From contig NZ_JAQZAM010000010.1 in the NCBI RefSeq assembly GCF_028737215.1, forward strand, positions 124,001-188,000: a stretch of 64,000 nucleotides of DNA. Reading direction: 5' to 3'. Positions 28,688 through 37,208 of this stretch are shown here, one piece after another. The notes below the pieces were generated by a model that did not search any database, was not told where the DNA came from, and worked only from the letters and a program-made list of their open reading frames with translations. The position numbers were made by a program, and so were the translations under genes. The DNA is from Actinomycetospora chibensis (GTDB lineage: Bacteria; Actinomycetota; Actinomycetes; Mycobacteriales; Pseudonocardiaceae). Every line of letters begins with the position of its first letter. Position 1 is the stretch's first letter.

Positions 28688-30190
28688 TCAGTTACCCGGG
28701 AGCAGGCCGCTCGGCACCAGCTGCGGGCGCTCCGAGGTCGTCGTCCGTGACGACGAGGTGCTCCCCGTGGTGCTGGTCGGCGTCTCCTCACCGGACGTCG
28801 TCGTGCCCTCCGGCGCGTCGCCGCTGGTGGTGGTCTCCGGTGCGGACGTCGACGTCGTCGGCTCGGCGGTGCCGAACACCTGCCCGAAGCTCGTGCCCGA
28901 CTCGCCCCCCGAGATCGGCGAGCCCTTGACCCGCTCGATCCCGGTGATCGCGAGCATCGCGATGAGGAAGATCAGCAGCGCCGTGGCTGCGAGCACCCCG
29001 TAGCGCTTCCAGGGCGTCCGGCGCGGCGGGTCGCCGTCGTCGCCGTCGTCCGGGTCGTCCGGGCCGCCGGGGACACCGTGCAGGACGGTCGGGTCGCCGT
29101 CGGGCCCGCCCATCATGCGGGTGCCGGGACCGACGGCCTGCGTGGCGTCGTCGCCGATCGCGCGGGTGCGGGGGTCGACGGCCTGGGTGGCGTCGTCGCC
29201 GATCGCGCGGGTCGGGTCGTCGCCCGGTCCGACGGGACCGCCGCCCGGTCCAGCGCCCATGGCCATCGTGGCGGGCGCCGCCCCGACGCGCGCCGCGCCG
29301 CCACCGATCACGACGGTGGGCTGCTCGTCCGGCCCGGCCCCCCGGCCCGGGGCCCCGACGGCCACCGTGCGGCGCTCGTCGGCCCCGTCCTCGGGCTCGC
29401 CGGGACGCCCCGGTCCGCGGCGCGCCTTCATCCGGCTGCGGACGTGGTCGCGGGTCCGCTCGACGGACCGCTGGTAGGCCGCGTCGCCGACGGTGGTGAT
29501 GACCGCGGCGATCCCGGCGCCGGCCACGGTGCCCGCCGCACCGCCCATGAAGGAGCCGGCCCCCGCGGTCAGGATCGCGGCGAAGGCCTGGCCGGAGACC
29601 TTGATCGCCGACAGCGGATTTTCGGACGCCGCCGCGGCCCCCGCCGGGCGGTGGCTCGTCGGCTCGTCGCCCGGCTCGCTCGGCCCCGGCTCGCGCGACA
29701 CCGGCGCGACGGAGGTGCGCTGGTCGTCGGCCGGCGTGCGCCACGGCCGGTCGTCGACAGCCCCGCCGTACGGCGCCGCGGGCCCTCCGTGACCGCCGTG
29801 GCCCGGAGGTCCCGGCGCCCCGGGCGGCGGCCCGTACCGGCCGGGCGGCGGGCCCTGCTGTGGGCCCTGCTGTGGGCCCTGCGGAGGCATGCCCGGCGGG
29901 GGCGGGCCCTGCGGCGGCATGCCCTGCGGTGGGCCGTACCGGGGTGGGCCGGCCGGCGCACCGTGGCGGCCTCCCTGCGGGCCGGGCTGCGGCGGCGGCC
30001 AGGGCGCTCCGGGCGGTCCACCGGGACCGGGTCGCCCGGATCCTGCGGGCGCCGCGCCGGGTCCCTGCGGTGCGGCGGGATCGGCGGCGTCGGAGCCCGA
30101 CGAGCCCTGCGGGGCGTTGTCCGCGTCCGGCCCGGGGGCGGAGTGGCGCCCGCGTCCGGAGCCGTCCGGGGGTCCGGATTGCTCGCTCAT
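28688..30190 (-). CDS. hypothetical proline/glycine-rich membrane protein with Thr-x-x-Ile/Val motif array
   Basis: I do not recognise a named family. The first ~130 residues are Gly/Pro/Gln-rich and disordered. A glycine-rich amphipathic stretch (about 195-230, FMGGAAGTVAGAGIAAVITT) is followed by a basic segment. Residues ~265-360 hold repeated units such as EQPTVVIGG, DDPTRAIGD and DDATQAVGP. One membrane helix (GVLAATALLIFLIAMLAITGI) precedes an extracytoplasmic Ser/Thr-rich tail. A ~40-nt tandem duplication within the gene (29134-29212) produced part of the repeats. The motif array resembles phosphothreonine sites for FHA domains, but no kinase gene is nearby. Confidence 0.8.
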   Translation of the reverse strand: MSEQSGPPDGSGRGRHSAPGPDADNAPQGSSGSDAADPAAPQGPGAAPAGSGRPGPGGPPGAPWPPPQPGPQGGRHGAPAGPPRYGPPQGMPPQGPPPPGMPPQGPQQGPQQGPPPGRYGPPPGAPGPPGHGGHGGPAAPYGGAVDDRPWRTPADDQRTSVAPVSREPGPSEPGDEPTSHRPAGAAAASENPLSAIKVSGQAFAAILTAGAGSFMGGAAGTVAGAGIAAVITTVGDAAYQRSVERTRDHVRSRMKARRGPGRPGEPEDGADERRTVAVGAPGRGAGPDEQPTVVIGGGAARVGAAPATMAMGAGPGGGPVGPGDDPTRAIGDDATQAVDPRTRAIGDDATQAVGPGTRMMGGPDGDPTVLHGVPGGPDDPDDGDDGDPPRRTPWKRYGVLAATALLIFLIAMLAITGIERVKGSPISGGESGTSFGQVFGTAEPTTSTSAPETTTSGDAPEGTTTSGEETPTSTTGSTSSSRTTTSERPQLVPSGLLPGN

Positions 30191-30313
30191 CCCTGCCCTC
30201 GCTGACCTCGGCGACCGGTCCCGCGCCCGGACGTGACCGAGTCACCAGGGTGCCCCACGGCCCGGTCCGTGCGTGGGCCGGGCCCTCGGCGACCCCGCAC
30301 CGGAGGCGTCCGG

Positions 30314-30484
30314 TCAGCCGCCGGAACGCCGGTGACGGCCGCCGGTGCCGCGGAGCATGACCGGCCGGGACGGCCGGGACTCGCCCCCTCCGGAGAGGTC
30401 CTCACGGAACGCGCGCCGCTCGGCTCCACGATCGGACCGGCCGAGGGCCCGGCGGACTTCCTCGTAGATCGGCGTCTGCATCAT
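30314..30484 (-). CDS. small hypothetical protein, 56 residues
   Basis: The frame starts MMQTPIYEEVRRALGRSDRG and ends in a basic, glycine-rich tail. There is no signal peptide or membrane segment. Its codon use is GC-rich like its neighbours and the N-terminus looks amphipathic, which makes it plausible as a real small gene, but there is no recognised family. It sits in the 523-nt gap upstream of the sulfite-oxidase-like gene, which otherwise shows no gene. Confidence 0.45.
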   Translation of the reverse strand: MMQTPIYEEVRRALGRSDRGAERRAFREDLSGGGESRPSRPVMLRGTGGRHRRSGG

Positions 30485-30713
30485 GCGCGGCACCCTACGA
30501 CTCCGCCGACGACGCCCGACGGCCACTCCGGCCACACCCACCCGGGGTTTCACACCCCCGCTGAGCTGGGGACACGTCCTCGCGGAGGGCCTTGCCGCCG
30601 ATCATGACCGGACACCGCACGAGGACCGGTCACGGACCCGCCGACGAGGTCCACCCCAACGGATCAACCAGGCCCGAACAGCCCTCACCCCGTGTCGCCG
30701 AGGTCGGAGAATC

Positions 30714-31790
30714 GTGCCCCACCCACCGGTCGAACTCACCGTCCACTCGGCGCAGCCGTACAACGCCGAGCCACCGCGCACGGCCCTCGCCGACCGCGAC
30801 CTCACGCCCCTCGAGGCGTTCTACCACCGCAACCACGCCCCCGAGACGCCGTCACCCGATCCCGCGAGGTGGACGCTGCGGGTCGACGGGATGGTCGAGC
30901 GGCCGGCGACGTTCTCGCTCGGCGCGCTCCGTGAGCGGTTCCGCGGGCACACGGAGGTCGTGACGCTCCAGTGCGCCGGCAACCGGCGCGCCGGGCTCGC
31001 CGAGGTGGCCGACCTGCCGGGCGAGACACCGTGGGGCCCGGGGGCCGTCGGCACGGCGCGCTGGTCCGGTGTGCGCCTCGCCGACGTCCTGCGCGAGGTC
31101 GGGGTCGAGGCGGGCGCCACGGACGTGGAGCTCACCGGGGCGGACGTCACCGAGGAGCCGGGCGCCCCCGAGCCGTACGCGGTCTCGGTGCCGCTGGAGA
31201 AGGCCCTGGCGCCCGAGGTGCTCCTCGCCTGGTCGATGAACGGCGAGCCGCTGCCGGTCGCGCACGGAGCTCCGATCCGCGTCGTCGTCCCCGGCTGGAT
31301 CGGTGCGCGCAGCGTGAAGTGGCTCGAGCGCGTCACCGTCGCCGACCGGCCCTCCGACGGGCACTACCAGGCCGTCGCGTACCGGCTGCTGCCCGCCGAC
31401 GCCTCCCCCGCCCGCGGCCGGGGAGTCCCGCTCGGCCCCATCGCGGTGAACGCCGACGTTCTCGCCCCCGCCGACGGCGCCGAGGTCCCGCCCGGCCCCA
31501 CGCGGGTCACGGGCTACGCCCTCGCCGGCGGCGACCGCACCGTGGTGCGCGTCGACGTGTCCACCGACGACGGCAGGACCTGGCGCGAGGCGGACCTCGA
31601 CCCACAGGCCTCGCGGTGGAGCTGGCGGCTGTGGCACGCCGAGCTCGACCTGCCGCCCGGGACGACCCGCGTCGTCGCCCGCGCGTGGGACTCGGCGGCG
31701 GGGGTCCAGCCCGCCGACCCGGCCGAGGTCTGGAACCCGAAGGGCTACGTCAACAACTCCTGGGCCCGCGTGACGCTGCACGCGATCTGA
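30714..31790 (+). CDS. sulfite oxidase-type molybdopterin oxidoreductase
   Basis: The molybdenum-ligand cysteine lies in VVTLQCAGNRRAGL, followed by GTARWSGVRLADVL and PVAHGAPIRVVVPGWIGARSVKWL, the hallmarks of the sulfite-oxidase fold. A C-terminal immunoglobulin-like dimerisation domain (about 245-358, VRVDVSTDDGRTWREADL) is present. No heme domain and no Tat signal are seen, so it is probably cytoplasmic and uses another electron acceptor. The GTG at 30714 is set by GGAGA just upstream. Confidence 0.93.
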   Translation: MPHPPVELTVHSAQPYNAEPPRTALADRDLTPLEAFYHRNHAPETPSPDPARWTLRVDGMVERPATFSLGALRERFRGHTEVVTLQCAGNRRAGLAEVADLPGETPWGPGAVGTARWSGVRLADVLREVGVEAGATDVELTGADVTEEPGAPEPYAVSVPLEKALAPEVLLAWSMNGEPLPVAHGAPIRVVVPGWIGARSVKWLERVTVADRPSDGHYQAVAYRLLPADASPARGRGVPLGPIAVNADVLAPADGAEVPPGPTRVTGYALAGGDRTVVRVDVSTDDGRTWREADLDPQASRWSWRLWHAELDLPPGTTRVVARAWDSAAGVQPADPAEVWNPKGYVNNSWARVTLHAI

Positions 31791-31868
31791 CCGGAACACG
31801 GGTGGGCGGGCGCGCACCGGATATCCGCGACGGCACCGTCGTGGTGCGCATCCGGAGGTCGTCATCCC

Positions 31869-32042
31869 ATGAGCACCGACGCTCGCTCGTCCCGCCGCCC
31901 ACCCGTCGGCGTCCTCGTCGCCGCCCTGCTGGCGGTCCTGCTCGTCCTGGGCGGGGTGCTGTTCTGGCTCGCGCAGGGCACCGCTCCCTCCAGCGGCTCC
32001 ACCACCAACGGCTCCCTCGTCGTGCTCCTCGCACCCGCCTGA
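31869..32042 (+). CDS. small single-pass membrane protein, 57 residues
   Basis: The short frame begins MSTDARSSRRPPVG and contains one strong membrane helix (VLVAALLAVLLVLGGVLFWLA) followed by a Ser/Thr-rich outside tail ending LLAPA. GGAGG lies 12 nt before the ATG, so translation is well supported. It sits between the sulfite oxidase and two DUF202 membrane proteins, all on the plus strand. No function can be assigned. Confidence 0.65.
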   Translation: MSTDARSSRRPPVGVLVAALLAVLLVLGGVLFWLAQGTAPSSGSTTNGSLVVLLAPA

Positions 32043-32109
32043 TCCCACGCCCGCGCCTCCGACCGGGCACGATGCGCACGTCGTCGCTCGTGCACCGGAG
32101 GGAGGGTCC

Positions 32110-32487
32110 GTGGGTCAGGCCCCCGACAGCGACACCGACACCGACACCGAGGAGCACGAGCCCGACTACCGCTTCACCCTCGCCAACGAGCGCACCTTCC
32201 TCGCGTGGCTGCGGACGTCGCTCTCGCTGCTGGCCGCGGGGGTGGCCGTCGTCCAGCTCCTGCCCGAGTTCGCCGTCCCCGGGACGCGGGTGGTCGTCGG
32301 CGGCCTGCTCGCGGTGCTGGCCGTCATCACCGCCGCCGGCGGGGTGCTGCGCTGGCGCGGGGTGGAGGTCGCGATCCGGCGGGGCCTGCCGCTGCCGACC
32401 CAGCGGATGCCGTGGGTGCTCGCGGGCGGGCTCGTCGTCCTCGCCGTGTTCGGCCTCGTGCTGATCGCCCTGCGCGGGGCGGCGTGA
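32110..32487 (+). CDS. DUF202 (YidH-type) membrane protein
   Basis: The 125-residue product starts with an acidic Asp/Thr repeat and then shows the family motif RFTLANERTFLAWLRTSLSLLAAGVAV. Three membrane segments follow, with a basic loop between the second and third. It overlaps the next gene, also DUF202, by 4 nt (GTGA). DUF202 pairs like YidH/YidG are small inner-membrane proteins of unknown role, possibly working as a heteromer. Confidence 0.9.
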   Translation: MGQAPDSDTDTDTEEHEPDYRFTLANERTFLAWLRTSLSLLAAGVAVVQLLPEFAVPGTRVVVGGLLAVLAVITAAGGVLRWRGVEVAIRRGLPLPTQRMPWVLAGGLVVLAVFGLVLIALRGAA

Positions 32488-32804
32488 CCTCCCCGTCGGA
32501 CGGGGGCCTGCAGGCCGAGCGGACCGGGCTGTCGTGGAGCCGGACGTCGCTCGGTGTCGGCGCCAACGCGGTGCTGCTCGCGGTCCGGGAGCTCACCCAC
32601 GACGAGCCGGGACAGGCGCTCGTGCTCGCCGGGGCCGCGGCCGCTCTCGCGGTGGTGATCGCCCTCTACGGGCGGCACCGCACACGGCTGCTGAGCCGCG
32701 CCCCGCTGCCCTCGCCGCTGGCCGCCGACCGCGCCGTCCCGCTGCTCGGGGGTGCGGTGGCCCTGCTGGCGCTGGTCACCGGTGTGGTGCTGGTGCTGCC
32801 GTAG
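32484..32804 (+). CDS. DUF202 (YidG-type) membrane protein
   Basis: The 106-residue product begins GLQAERTGLSWSRTSLGVGANAVLLAVREL, a diverged form of the DUF202 N-terminal motif, with three membrane segments. The GTG start overlaps the stop of the preceding DUF202 gene, so the two are translationally coupled and probably assemble together. Its 3' end overlaps the convergent EamA-type transporter gene by 29 nt. Confidence 0.88.
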   Translation: MTSPSDGGLQAERTGLSWSRTSLGVGANAVLLAVRELTHDEPGQALVLAGAAAALAVVIALYGRHRTRLLSRAPLPSPLAADRAVPLLGGAVALLALVTGVVLVLP

Positions 32805-33684
32805 CCACCGGGGCACGCTGCTCCGGGGTGGGCCCGGAGCGGATGAGCGTGACGAGCCCCGCGACGGCGACCACCGCGCTCAGCCCGGCGAGGATCCCGC
32901 CCGACAGACCGAGCGCGAAGCGCTCGCCGAGCACGACGATGCCGATCGCCATCGCCGTCACCTGATCGGCCGTGATCTGCGTGGACAGCCCGGCGTCGAG
33001 CCCCCCGTCGCGGTAGGCGGTCTGCAGCAGCAGGACCGACGCCACGGGCAGCACCACGACCGCGGCGAGCACCGCCCCGATGAGCCACGGCGAGCGGCCG
33101 TCCTGCACCAGCCGGAACGTCAGGCGGACCAGGCCCGACGTCGCCCCGGCGCACAGTCCGGAGACCGCCGCGCGCATGACCGCCCGCGGCATGGCCGGGG
33201 CGCGGCCGCTCGCCCCGGCCACCAACAGGGCGACGAGGGGGATGACGAGCAGGGTCGTGAGCACGATCCCGGCGTCGGGGCGGGTGTCCGACGGCTGGTG
33301 CTCGGCGAGCCCGAAGAGCCCCGCCAGCCCGATGACGAGCACCACGGCGCCGATCCACTCGCGGCGGTGGATGCGGCGACGCTCGAGCCACGCGTCGAGG
33401 GGCAGCGCCAGGATCAGGGACGTCACGCCGATCGGCTGGACGAGCGTGATCGAGCCGAAGCCGAGCGCGACGACGTGGATGAGCGCCCCGAGCACCATCG
33501 CGGTCACCCCGCCCCACCACCAGGGCCGGCGCAGCAGCGCCCCGAAGAACGGCACGCCGGTGCCGGTGCGGGTGGAGCCGTCGACGGTGCGGGCGGTCTC
33601 GCGCCGCTGCAGGGCCGCGGAGAGCGCGTAGGCCAGCGCGGAGCAGCAGGCGAGGGCGACCGCGAAGGAGGCGTTGGCGGTCAC
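32776..33684 (-). CDS. EamA/DMT-superfamily transporter
   Basis: The 302-residue protein has about ten hydrophobic helices in two repeats, with the repeat motif FGSITLVQPIGVTSLILALPLDAWL in the first half and LLQTAYRDGGLDAGLSTQITADQVTAMAIGIVVLGERF in the second, the usual DMT signature. It probably exports or imports a small metabolite, but the family gives no substrate. The start at 33684 leads straight into the first helix. Confidence 0.88.
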   Translation of the reverse strand: MTANASFAVALACCSALAYALSAALQRRETARTVDGSTRTGTGVPFFGALLRRPWWWGGVTAMVLGALIHVVALGFGSITLVQPIGVTSLILALPLDAWLERRRIHRREWIGAVVLVIGLAGLFGLAEHQPSDTRPDAGIVLTTLLVIPLVALLVAGASGRAPAMPRAVMRAAVSGLCAGATSGLVRLTFRLVQDGRSPWLIGAVLAAVVVLPVASVLLLQTAYRDGGLDAGLSTQITADQVTAMAIGIVVLGERFALGLSGGILAGLSAVVAVAGLVTLIRSGPTPEQRAPVATAAPAPHR

Positions 33685-33754
33685 CGTCGGCGCCCGGGAG
33701 GAAGTGGTGACACGGGGAGGGGTGGCACGGCGGCGAGGTACCCGGTCCGGGGGG

Positions 33755-34999
33755 TCAGCGCACGAACGCGCTGTGGCCGGTGACCGCCTTGCCGACGATC
33801 AACGTGTTCATCTCCCGGGTGCCCTCGAACGAGTACAGCGCCTCGGCGTCGGCGAAGTAGCGCCCGACCCCGTTGCCCAGGATCACCCCGTTGCCGCCGA
33901 CGAGCTGGCGGGCCCACGCGACGGTCTCGCGCATCCGGCTCGCGCAGAACTCCTTGGCCAGCGCCGAGTGCGCGTCGGAGCCCCGGCCGGCGTCGAGGAG
34001 CTGGGCGTTGCGCACCGCCATGCCCAGCGACGCGGTGACGTTGCCCAGCATCTGCACGAGCAGCTCCTGCATGAGCTGGAACCCGGCGATCGGGCGACCG
34101 AACTGCTCGCGCTGCAGCGCGTAGGACAGGGCGAGCTCGTAGGCGCCCATCTGCGTGCCGACCGCGCCCCAGGAGGCGTTGCCGCGGGTCAACCGCAGGA
34201 CCCCGCCGGCGTCGTCGAACGTGCCCGTGCCGCCGGAGAGGCGGTGGTCGTCGGGCACCCGGACCCCGCGCAGGGCGATGTCGGCGTTCTGGACGATGCG
34301 CAGGGCCGTCTTGCCCTCGATCTTGGCGATCGTCATGCCCTCGGTGTCGCGGGGGACGACGAACCCGCGCACCTCGTTCGTCTCGAGGTCGCGCGCCCAG
34401 ATGACGACGATGTCGGCGAACGTCGCGTTGCCGATCCAGCGCTTGTCGCCGTCGAGGACCCACTCGTCCCCGTCGCGGCGGGCGGTGGTCCGCATGCCGC
34501 CCGCGACGTCGGACCCCCCGTCCGGCTCGGTGAGCCCGAACGCGCCGATCGTCTCCATCCGCGCCATCGAGGGCAGCCAGCGCTGCCGCTGCTCCTCCGT
34601 GCCGCCCGCGTGCACCGAGCCCATCGCGAGGCCGGTGTGGATGCCGAAGAAGCTGTTCACCGACGGGTCGACCCGCGCGATCTCCGCGTGCAGGAAGCCG
34701 AGGAACAGGCGGCGGGCGGGCTCGGTCCGGCCCTCGCCGAGCCCGTACGGCAGCCCCGCGAGGTCGAGGTCCGCGAAGCCCTTGACCAGCTGCATCGGGA
34801 ACTCGGCGCGCTCCCAGGCGTTCTCGACCACCGGGGCGACGTCCTCGCCGAGGTAGGAGCGCAGGCGCCGCAGCGTGGCGGTCTCGTCGTCGGTGAGCAG
34901 GTCCGCGTAGTCGAAGAAATCGGCCACCGCATCCCGGTCCGGGGCGAGGTCGAGGGCGGGCCGCGGCAGGGCAGGGAAGTCGGATGGGAGCTCGGGCAT
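33755..34999 (-). CDS. acyl-CoA dehydrogenase, glutaryl-CoA-dehydrogenase-like
   Basis: The flavin-binding segment FGLTEPDGGSDVAGGMRTTA and the WVLDGDKRWIGNATFAD loop are clear. The catalytic-base region reads YSFEGTREMNTLIVGKAVTG, closely matching glutaryl-CoA dehydrogenases (EGTHDI...LGRA). ATG at 34999 is used because TGGAGGGC precedes it; an upstream frame extension lacks a ribosome site. The protein is 414 residues. If it acts on glutaryl-CoA it would serve lysine/tryptophan breakdown, but close relatives use other acyl-CoAs. Confidence 0.9.
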   Translation of the reverse strand: MPELPSDFPALPRPALDLAPDRDAVADFFDYADLLTDDETATLRRLRSYLGEDVAPVVENAWERAEFPMQLVKGFADLDLAGLPYGLGEGRTEPARRLFLGFLHAEIARVDPSVNSFFGIHTGLAMGSVHAGGTEEQRQRWLPSMARMETIGAFGLTEPDGGSDVAGGMRTTARRDGDEWVLDGDKRWIGNATFADIVVIWARDLETNEVRGFVVPRDTEGMTIAKIEGKTALRIVQNADIALRGVRVPDDHRLSGGTGTFDDAGGVLRLTRGNASWGAVGTQMGAYELALSYALQREQFGRPIAGFQLMQELLVQMLGNVTASLGMAVRNAQLLDAGRGSDAHSALAKEFCASRMRETVAWARQLVGGNGVILGNGVGRYFADAEALYSFEGTREMNTLIVGKAVTGHSAFVR

Positions 35000-35064
35000 G
35001 CCCTCCAGCGTGGCCCGCGCCGCCGGGGCACGCCACTGATCACCGGCGGGCCGCGTCGAGATGA

Positions 35065-35083
35065 TGCTTGTACTATCCAAGCA
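35065..35083. promoter_or_regulatory. candidate palindromic operator upstream of acyl-CoA dehydrogenase and module gene
   Basis: TGCTTGTACTATCCAAGCA is a perfect 6-bp inverted repeat with a 7-nt centre. It lies 66 nt upstream of the acyl-CoA dehydrogenase start and 93 nt before the divergent module gene. The symmetry and TTG...CAA core suit a MarR or TetR-class regulator. No regulator is adjacent, so the binding protein is unknown. Confidence 0.45.
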
Positions 35084-35175
35084 AATGGGGCCCGGTCGTG
35101 CCCGCTCCCGGCCGGTGGGGTCCGACCGGTGGACGATGGGAGCGGCCGGACGCGTGTCGAGAGAGGTGGACGTCG

Positions 35176-36150
35176 GTGGACGGACAGGAACCGATCATGA
35201 TCTTCGGTCGGGTCACGCGGAGCGACGGCGCCCCGGTGCCCGGCGCCGCGCTGACGCTGTGCGACCTCTCCGGTGACCAGCTCGACCGCGCCGCCGCGGA
35301 CGAGGGCGGGCACTTCCAGCTCGTGCCGCCGACCGGCGGGACCTACCTCGTCATCTGCGCGTCCTCGACCCATCAGCCGCACGCCTCGCTGGTCGCCGTC
35401 GCCGACCGCCCGCTGCGCCACGACGTCGGGCTCTCCGGCGGCGGGGCCTCGCTCGGCGGCACCGTCGGGGTGCGCCACGGGGCAGGGACCAACGGGGCGT
35501 CCGAGGCCGGCAACGTCCGCGGGTGGGACGACGTCGTGCTCACCCTCACCGACGTGCGCGGCGCCGTCGTCGCCGTGACCCGCTCGGGCAGCGACGGCGG
35601 CTACCGCTTCTCCGACCTCACCGAGGGCACCTACACGCTGACCGCCGCGGCGCCGCGCCTCGCGCCGGTCGCCGAGACCGTCCGCGTCCCCGGCGAGGGC
35701 CACGTGACCCACGATGTCGCGCTGGCCACCCGCACCCAGCTCTCCGGCACCGTCCGCTCGGCCGGCGCCGGGCGTCCCGTCGCCGAGGCCCTGGCCACCC
35801 TGGTCAGCGAGGACGGCCACGTCGTCGGCTCGCGTGTCACCGGCGAGGACGGTTCGTTCCGCTTCGACGACGTCGCGCACGGCGTCTACACGATCACCGC
35901 GAGCGGCTACGCCCCCGTGGCCTCGGAGATCGAGATCGGACCGGGCCACCCGTCCGACGTGGTGCTGAGCCTGGTGCCGCCCGCCGTCGACGGTGCGCCG
36001 TCGCGCCCGGCCGCGCCACCCGGTGGCGACGGGGCGGCCGCGGGCAACGGCGACGGCGCCACCGGTGGGCGCCACGTCCACCACCTCGACACCGACGACG
36101 TCGCCGGGACGCCGCGGACCGACAGCCAGGCCGGCGGCGAGCCGCGGTGA
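35176..36150 (+). CDS. stand-alone protein of three carboxypeptidase-regulatory-like modules
   Basis: The 324-residue product consists of three ~85-105-residue beta-sandwich modules (about 10-95, 95-200, 200-285), each opening like MIFGRVTRSDGAPVPGAALT or LSGTVRSAG and closing with a short hydrophobic strand such as HDVAL. A low-complexity Gly/Ala/Asp tail follows. There is no signal peptide, lipobox or membrane segment, so it is predicted to be cytoplasmic, unlike most CnaB-type proteins. A later ATG at 35197 is also possible. It is immediately upstream of the YceI fusion and probably co-transcribed. The module order closely mirrors the tail of the MFS exporter at 19859. Confidence 0.82.
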   Translation: MDGQEPIMIFGRVTRSDGAPVPGAALTLCDLSGDQLDRAAADEGGHFQLVPPTGGTYLVICASSTHQPHASLVAVADRPLRHDVGLSGGGASLGGTVGVRHGAGTNGASEAGNVRGWDDVVLTLTDVRGAVVAVTRSGSDGGYRFSDLTEGTYTLTAAAPRLAPVAETVRVPGEGHVTHDVALATRTQLSGTVRSAGAGRPVAEALATLVSEDGHVVGSRVTGEDGSFRFDDVAHGVYTITASGYAPVASEIEIGPGHPSDVVLSLVPPAVDGAPSRPAAPPGGDGAAAGNGDGATGGRHVHHLDTDDVAGTPRTDSQAGGEPR

Positions 36151-36188
36151 GTGACGGCGGGAGACGGAGCGTTCAGGGGAGCACGCCG

Positions 36189-37043
36189 ATGGGGGAGCTC
36201 GACCATCTCTCGCAGCGCACGGCGGAGACGGCTTCCGGCGCACCCCGGGGCGATGGTCAGGTTCGTGGTCTCGCCGTGACGAGCGACGGCTGGCCCGTGC
36301 CGTTCGCCGTCGTCACGGTGATCGACGCGTCCGGCACCCAGGTCGGCGGCGCGTCGATACGCGGGGACGGCACGTTCGAGGTCGAGGGCCTGCCCTCGGG
36401 GCCGGTCACCGTGATCACCTCGGCGGTCGGGCACTCCCCGGCGGCGCGCCCGCTGTCCGGGCCGGGCGACCTGGGACGCGTGGTCCTGACGCGCTCCGGT
36501 GCGCTGCGCCTGCCCGCCCCGGGGCGCTGGGAGATCGATCCCGTCCACTCGCGCATCGCCGCGTCGGCGTTCCACCTGGGCATCACCAAGGTCCACGGAC
36601 GCCTGCGGAGCTTCTCCGGGGCGATCGAGATGGGCGCCGACCTCGCAGGGACGCGGGTGCACGCCGCCATCGACCCGGCGAGCGTCGACACCGACGACGA
36701 CACCCGCGACCAGCACCTGCGCGCCGGCGACTTCCTCGACGTCCTCGCGTTCCCGCGCATCGAGTTCTCCTCGACCGCGATCACCGCCCGGAGTCCCGAC
36801 CACTGGACGATGACCGGCGACCTGGTGCTCAAGGGCGTGCGCAACACCGTCGCCCTCGACGTCGTCTACCACGGTTCCGGGCCGGACCTCTGGGGCGGCG
36901 AGCGCGCGGGCTTCAGCGCGACCACCCAGCTCTCGCGCGACGACTTCGACATCCGCTGGAACCAGTCGGTGATCGCCGGCATCTTCGCCGTCGGCCGCAC
37001 CCTGCGCATCGAGATCGACATCGAGGCGGTGCGCACGCCCTGA
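36189..37043 (+). CDS. YceI-family protein with N-terminal carboxypeptidase-regulatory-like module
   Basis: Residues about 22-105 are one module (GLAVTSDGWPVPFAVVTVID...); about 110-284 form a YceI lipocalin-like domain with WEIDPVHSRIAASAFHLGITKVHGR, DQHLRAGDFLDVLAFPRIEF and the C-terminal SVIAGIFAVGRTLRIEI. YceI proteins bind isoprenoid-like lipids. ATG at 36189 has GGGGAG seven bases upstream; an in-frame GTG at 36147 would overlap the previous stop (GTGA) and is an alternative. No signal peptide is seen, so the protein is probably cytoplasmic. Confidence 0.9.
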   Translation: MGELDHLSQRTAETASGAPRGDGQVRGLAVTSDGWPVPFAVVTVIDASGTQVGGASIRGDGTFEVEGLPSGPVTVITSAVGHSPAARPLSGPGDLGRVVLTRSGALRLPAPGRWEIDPVHSRIAASAFHLGITKVHGRLRSFSGAIEMGADLAGTRVHAAIDPASVDTDDDTRDQHLRAGDFLDVLAFPRIEFSSTAITARSPDHWTMTGDLVLKGVRNTVALDVVYHGSGPDLWGGERAGFSATTQLSRDDFDIRWNQSVIAGIFAVGRTLRIEIDIEAVRTP

Positions 37044-37208
37044 CCGGCGGTTAGCGGGCCGGGGGGCTCCTCCGGCGCTGTGATCATCGGGTGGCGGTCG
37101 GGCTTCGGAGCACCGAGGTCGCCCCGTCATCACCCGCTGATCACCGAGCTGTCCACAGCTCCGCCGATCCGATGGATCCCGGACGCCGCGGGCTGCGTCG
37201 AGACCGGC

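Noticed and set aside
29078-30205. Long plus-strand frame opposite the low-complexity membrane protein, and the repeated DNA near 29134-29212 as a possible CRISPR-like array
   Set aside because: The repeat is two adjacent ~40-nt copies in coding frame without spacers, explained by repeat expansion in the protein; the plus-strand frame is a shadow.
35068-35175. Upstream extension of the stand-alone module protein to 35068
   Set aside because: The added residues are Trp/Arg/Pro-rich with no module pattern and begin inside the palindrome; the GTG at 35176 or ATG at 35197 have better ribosome sites.
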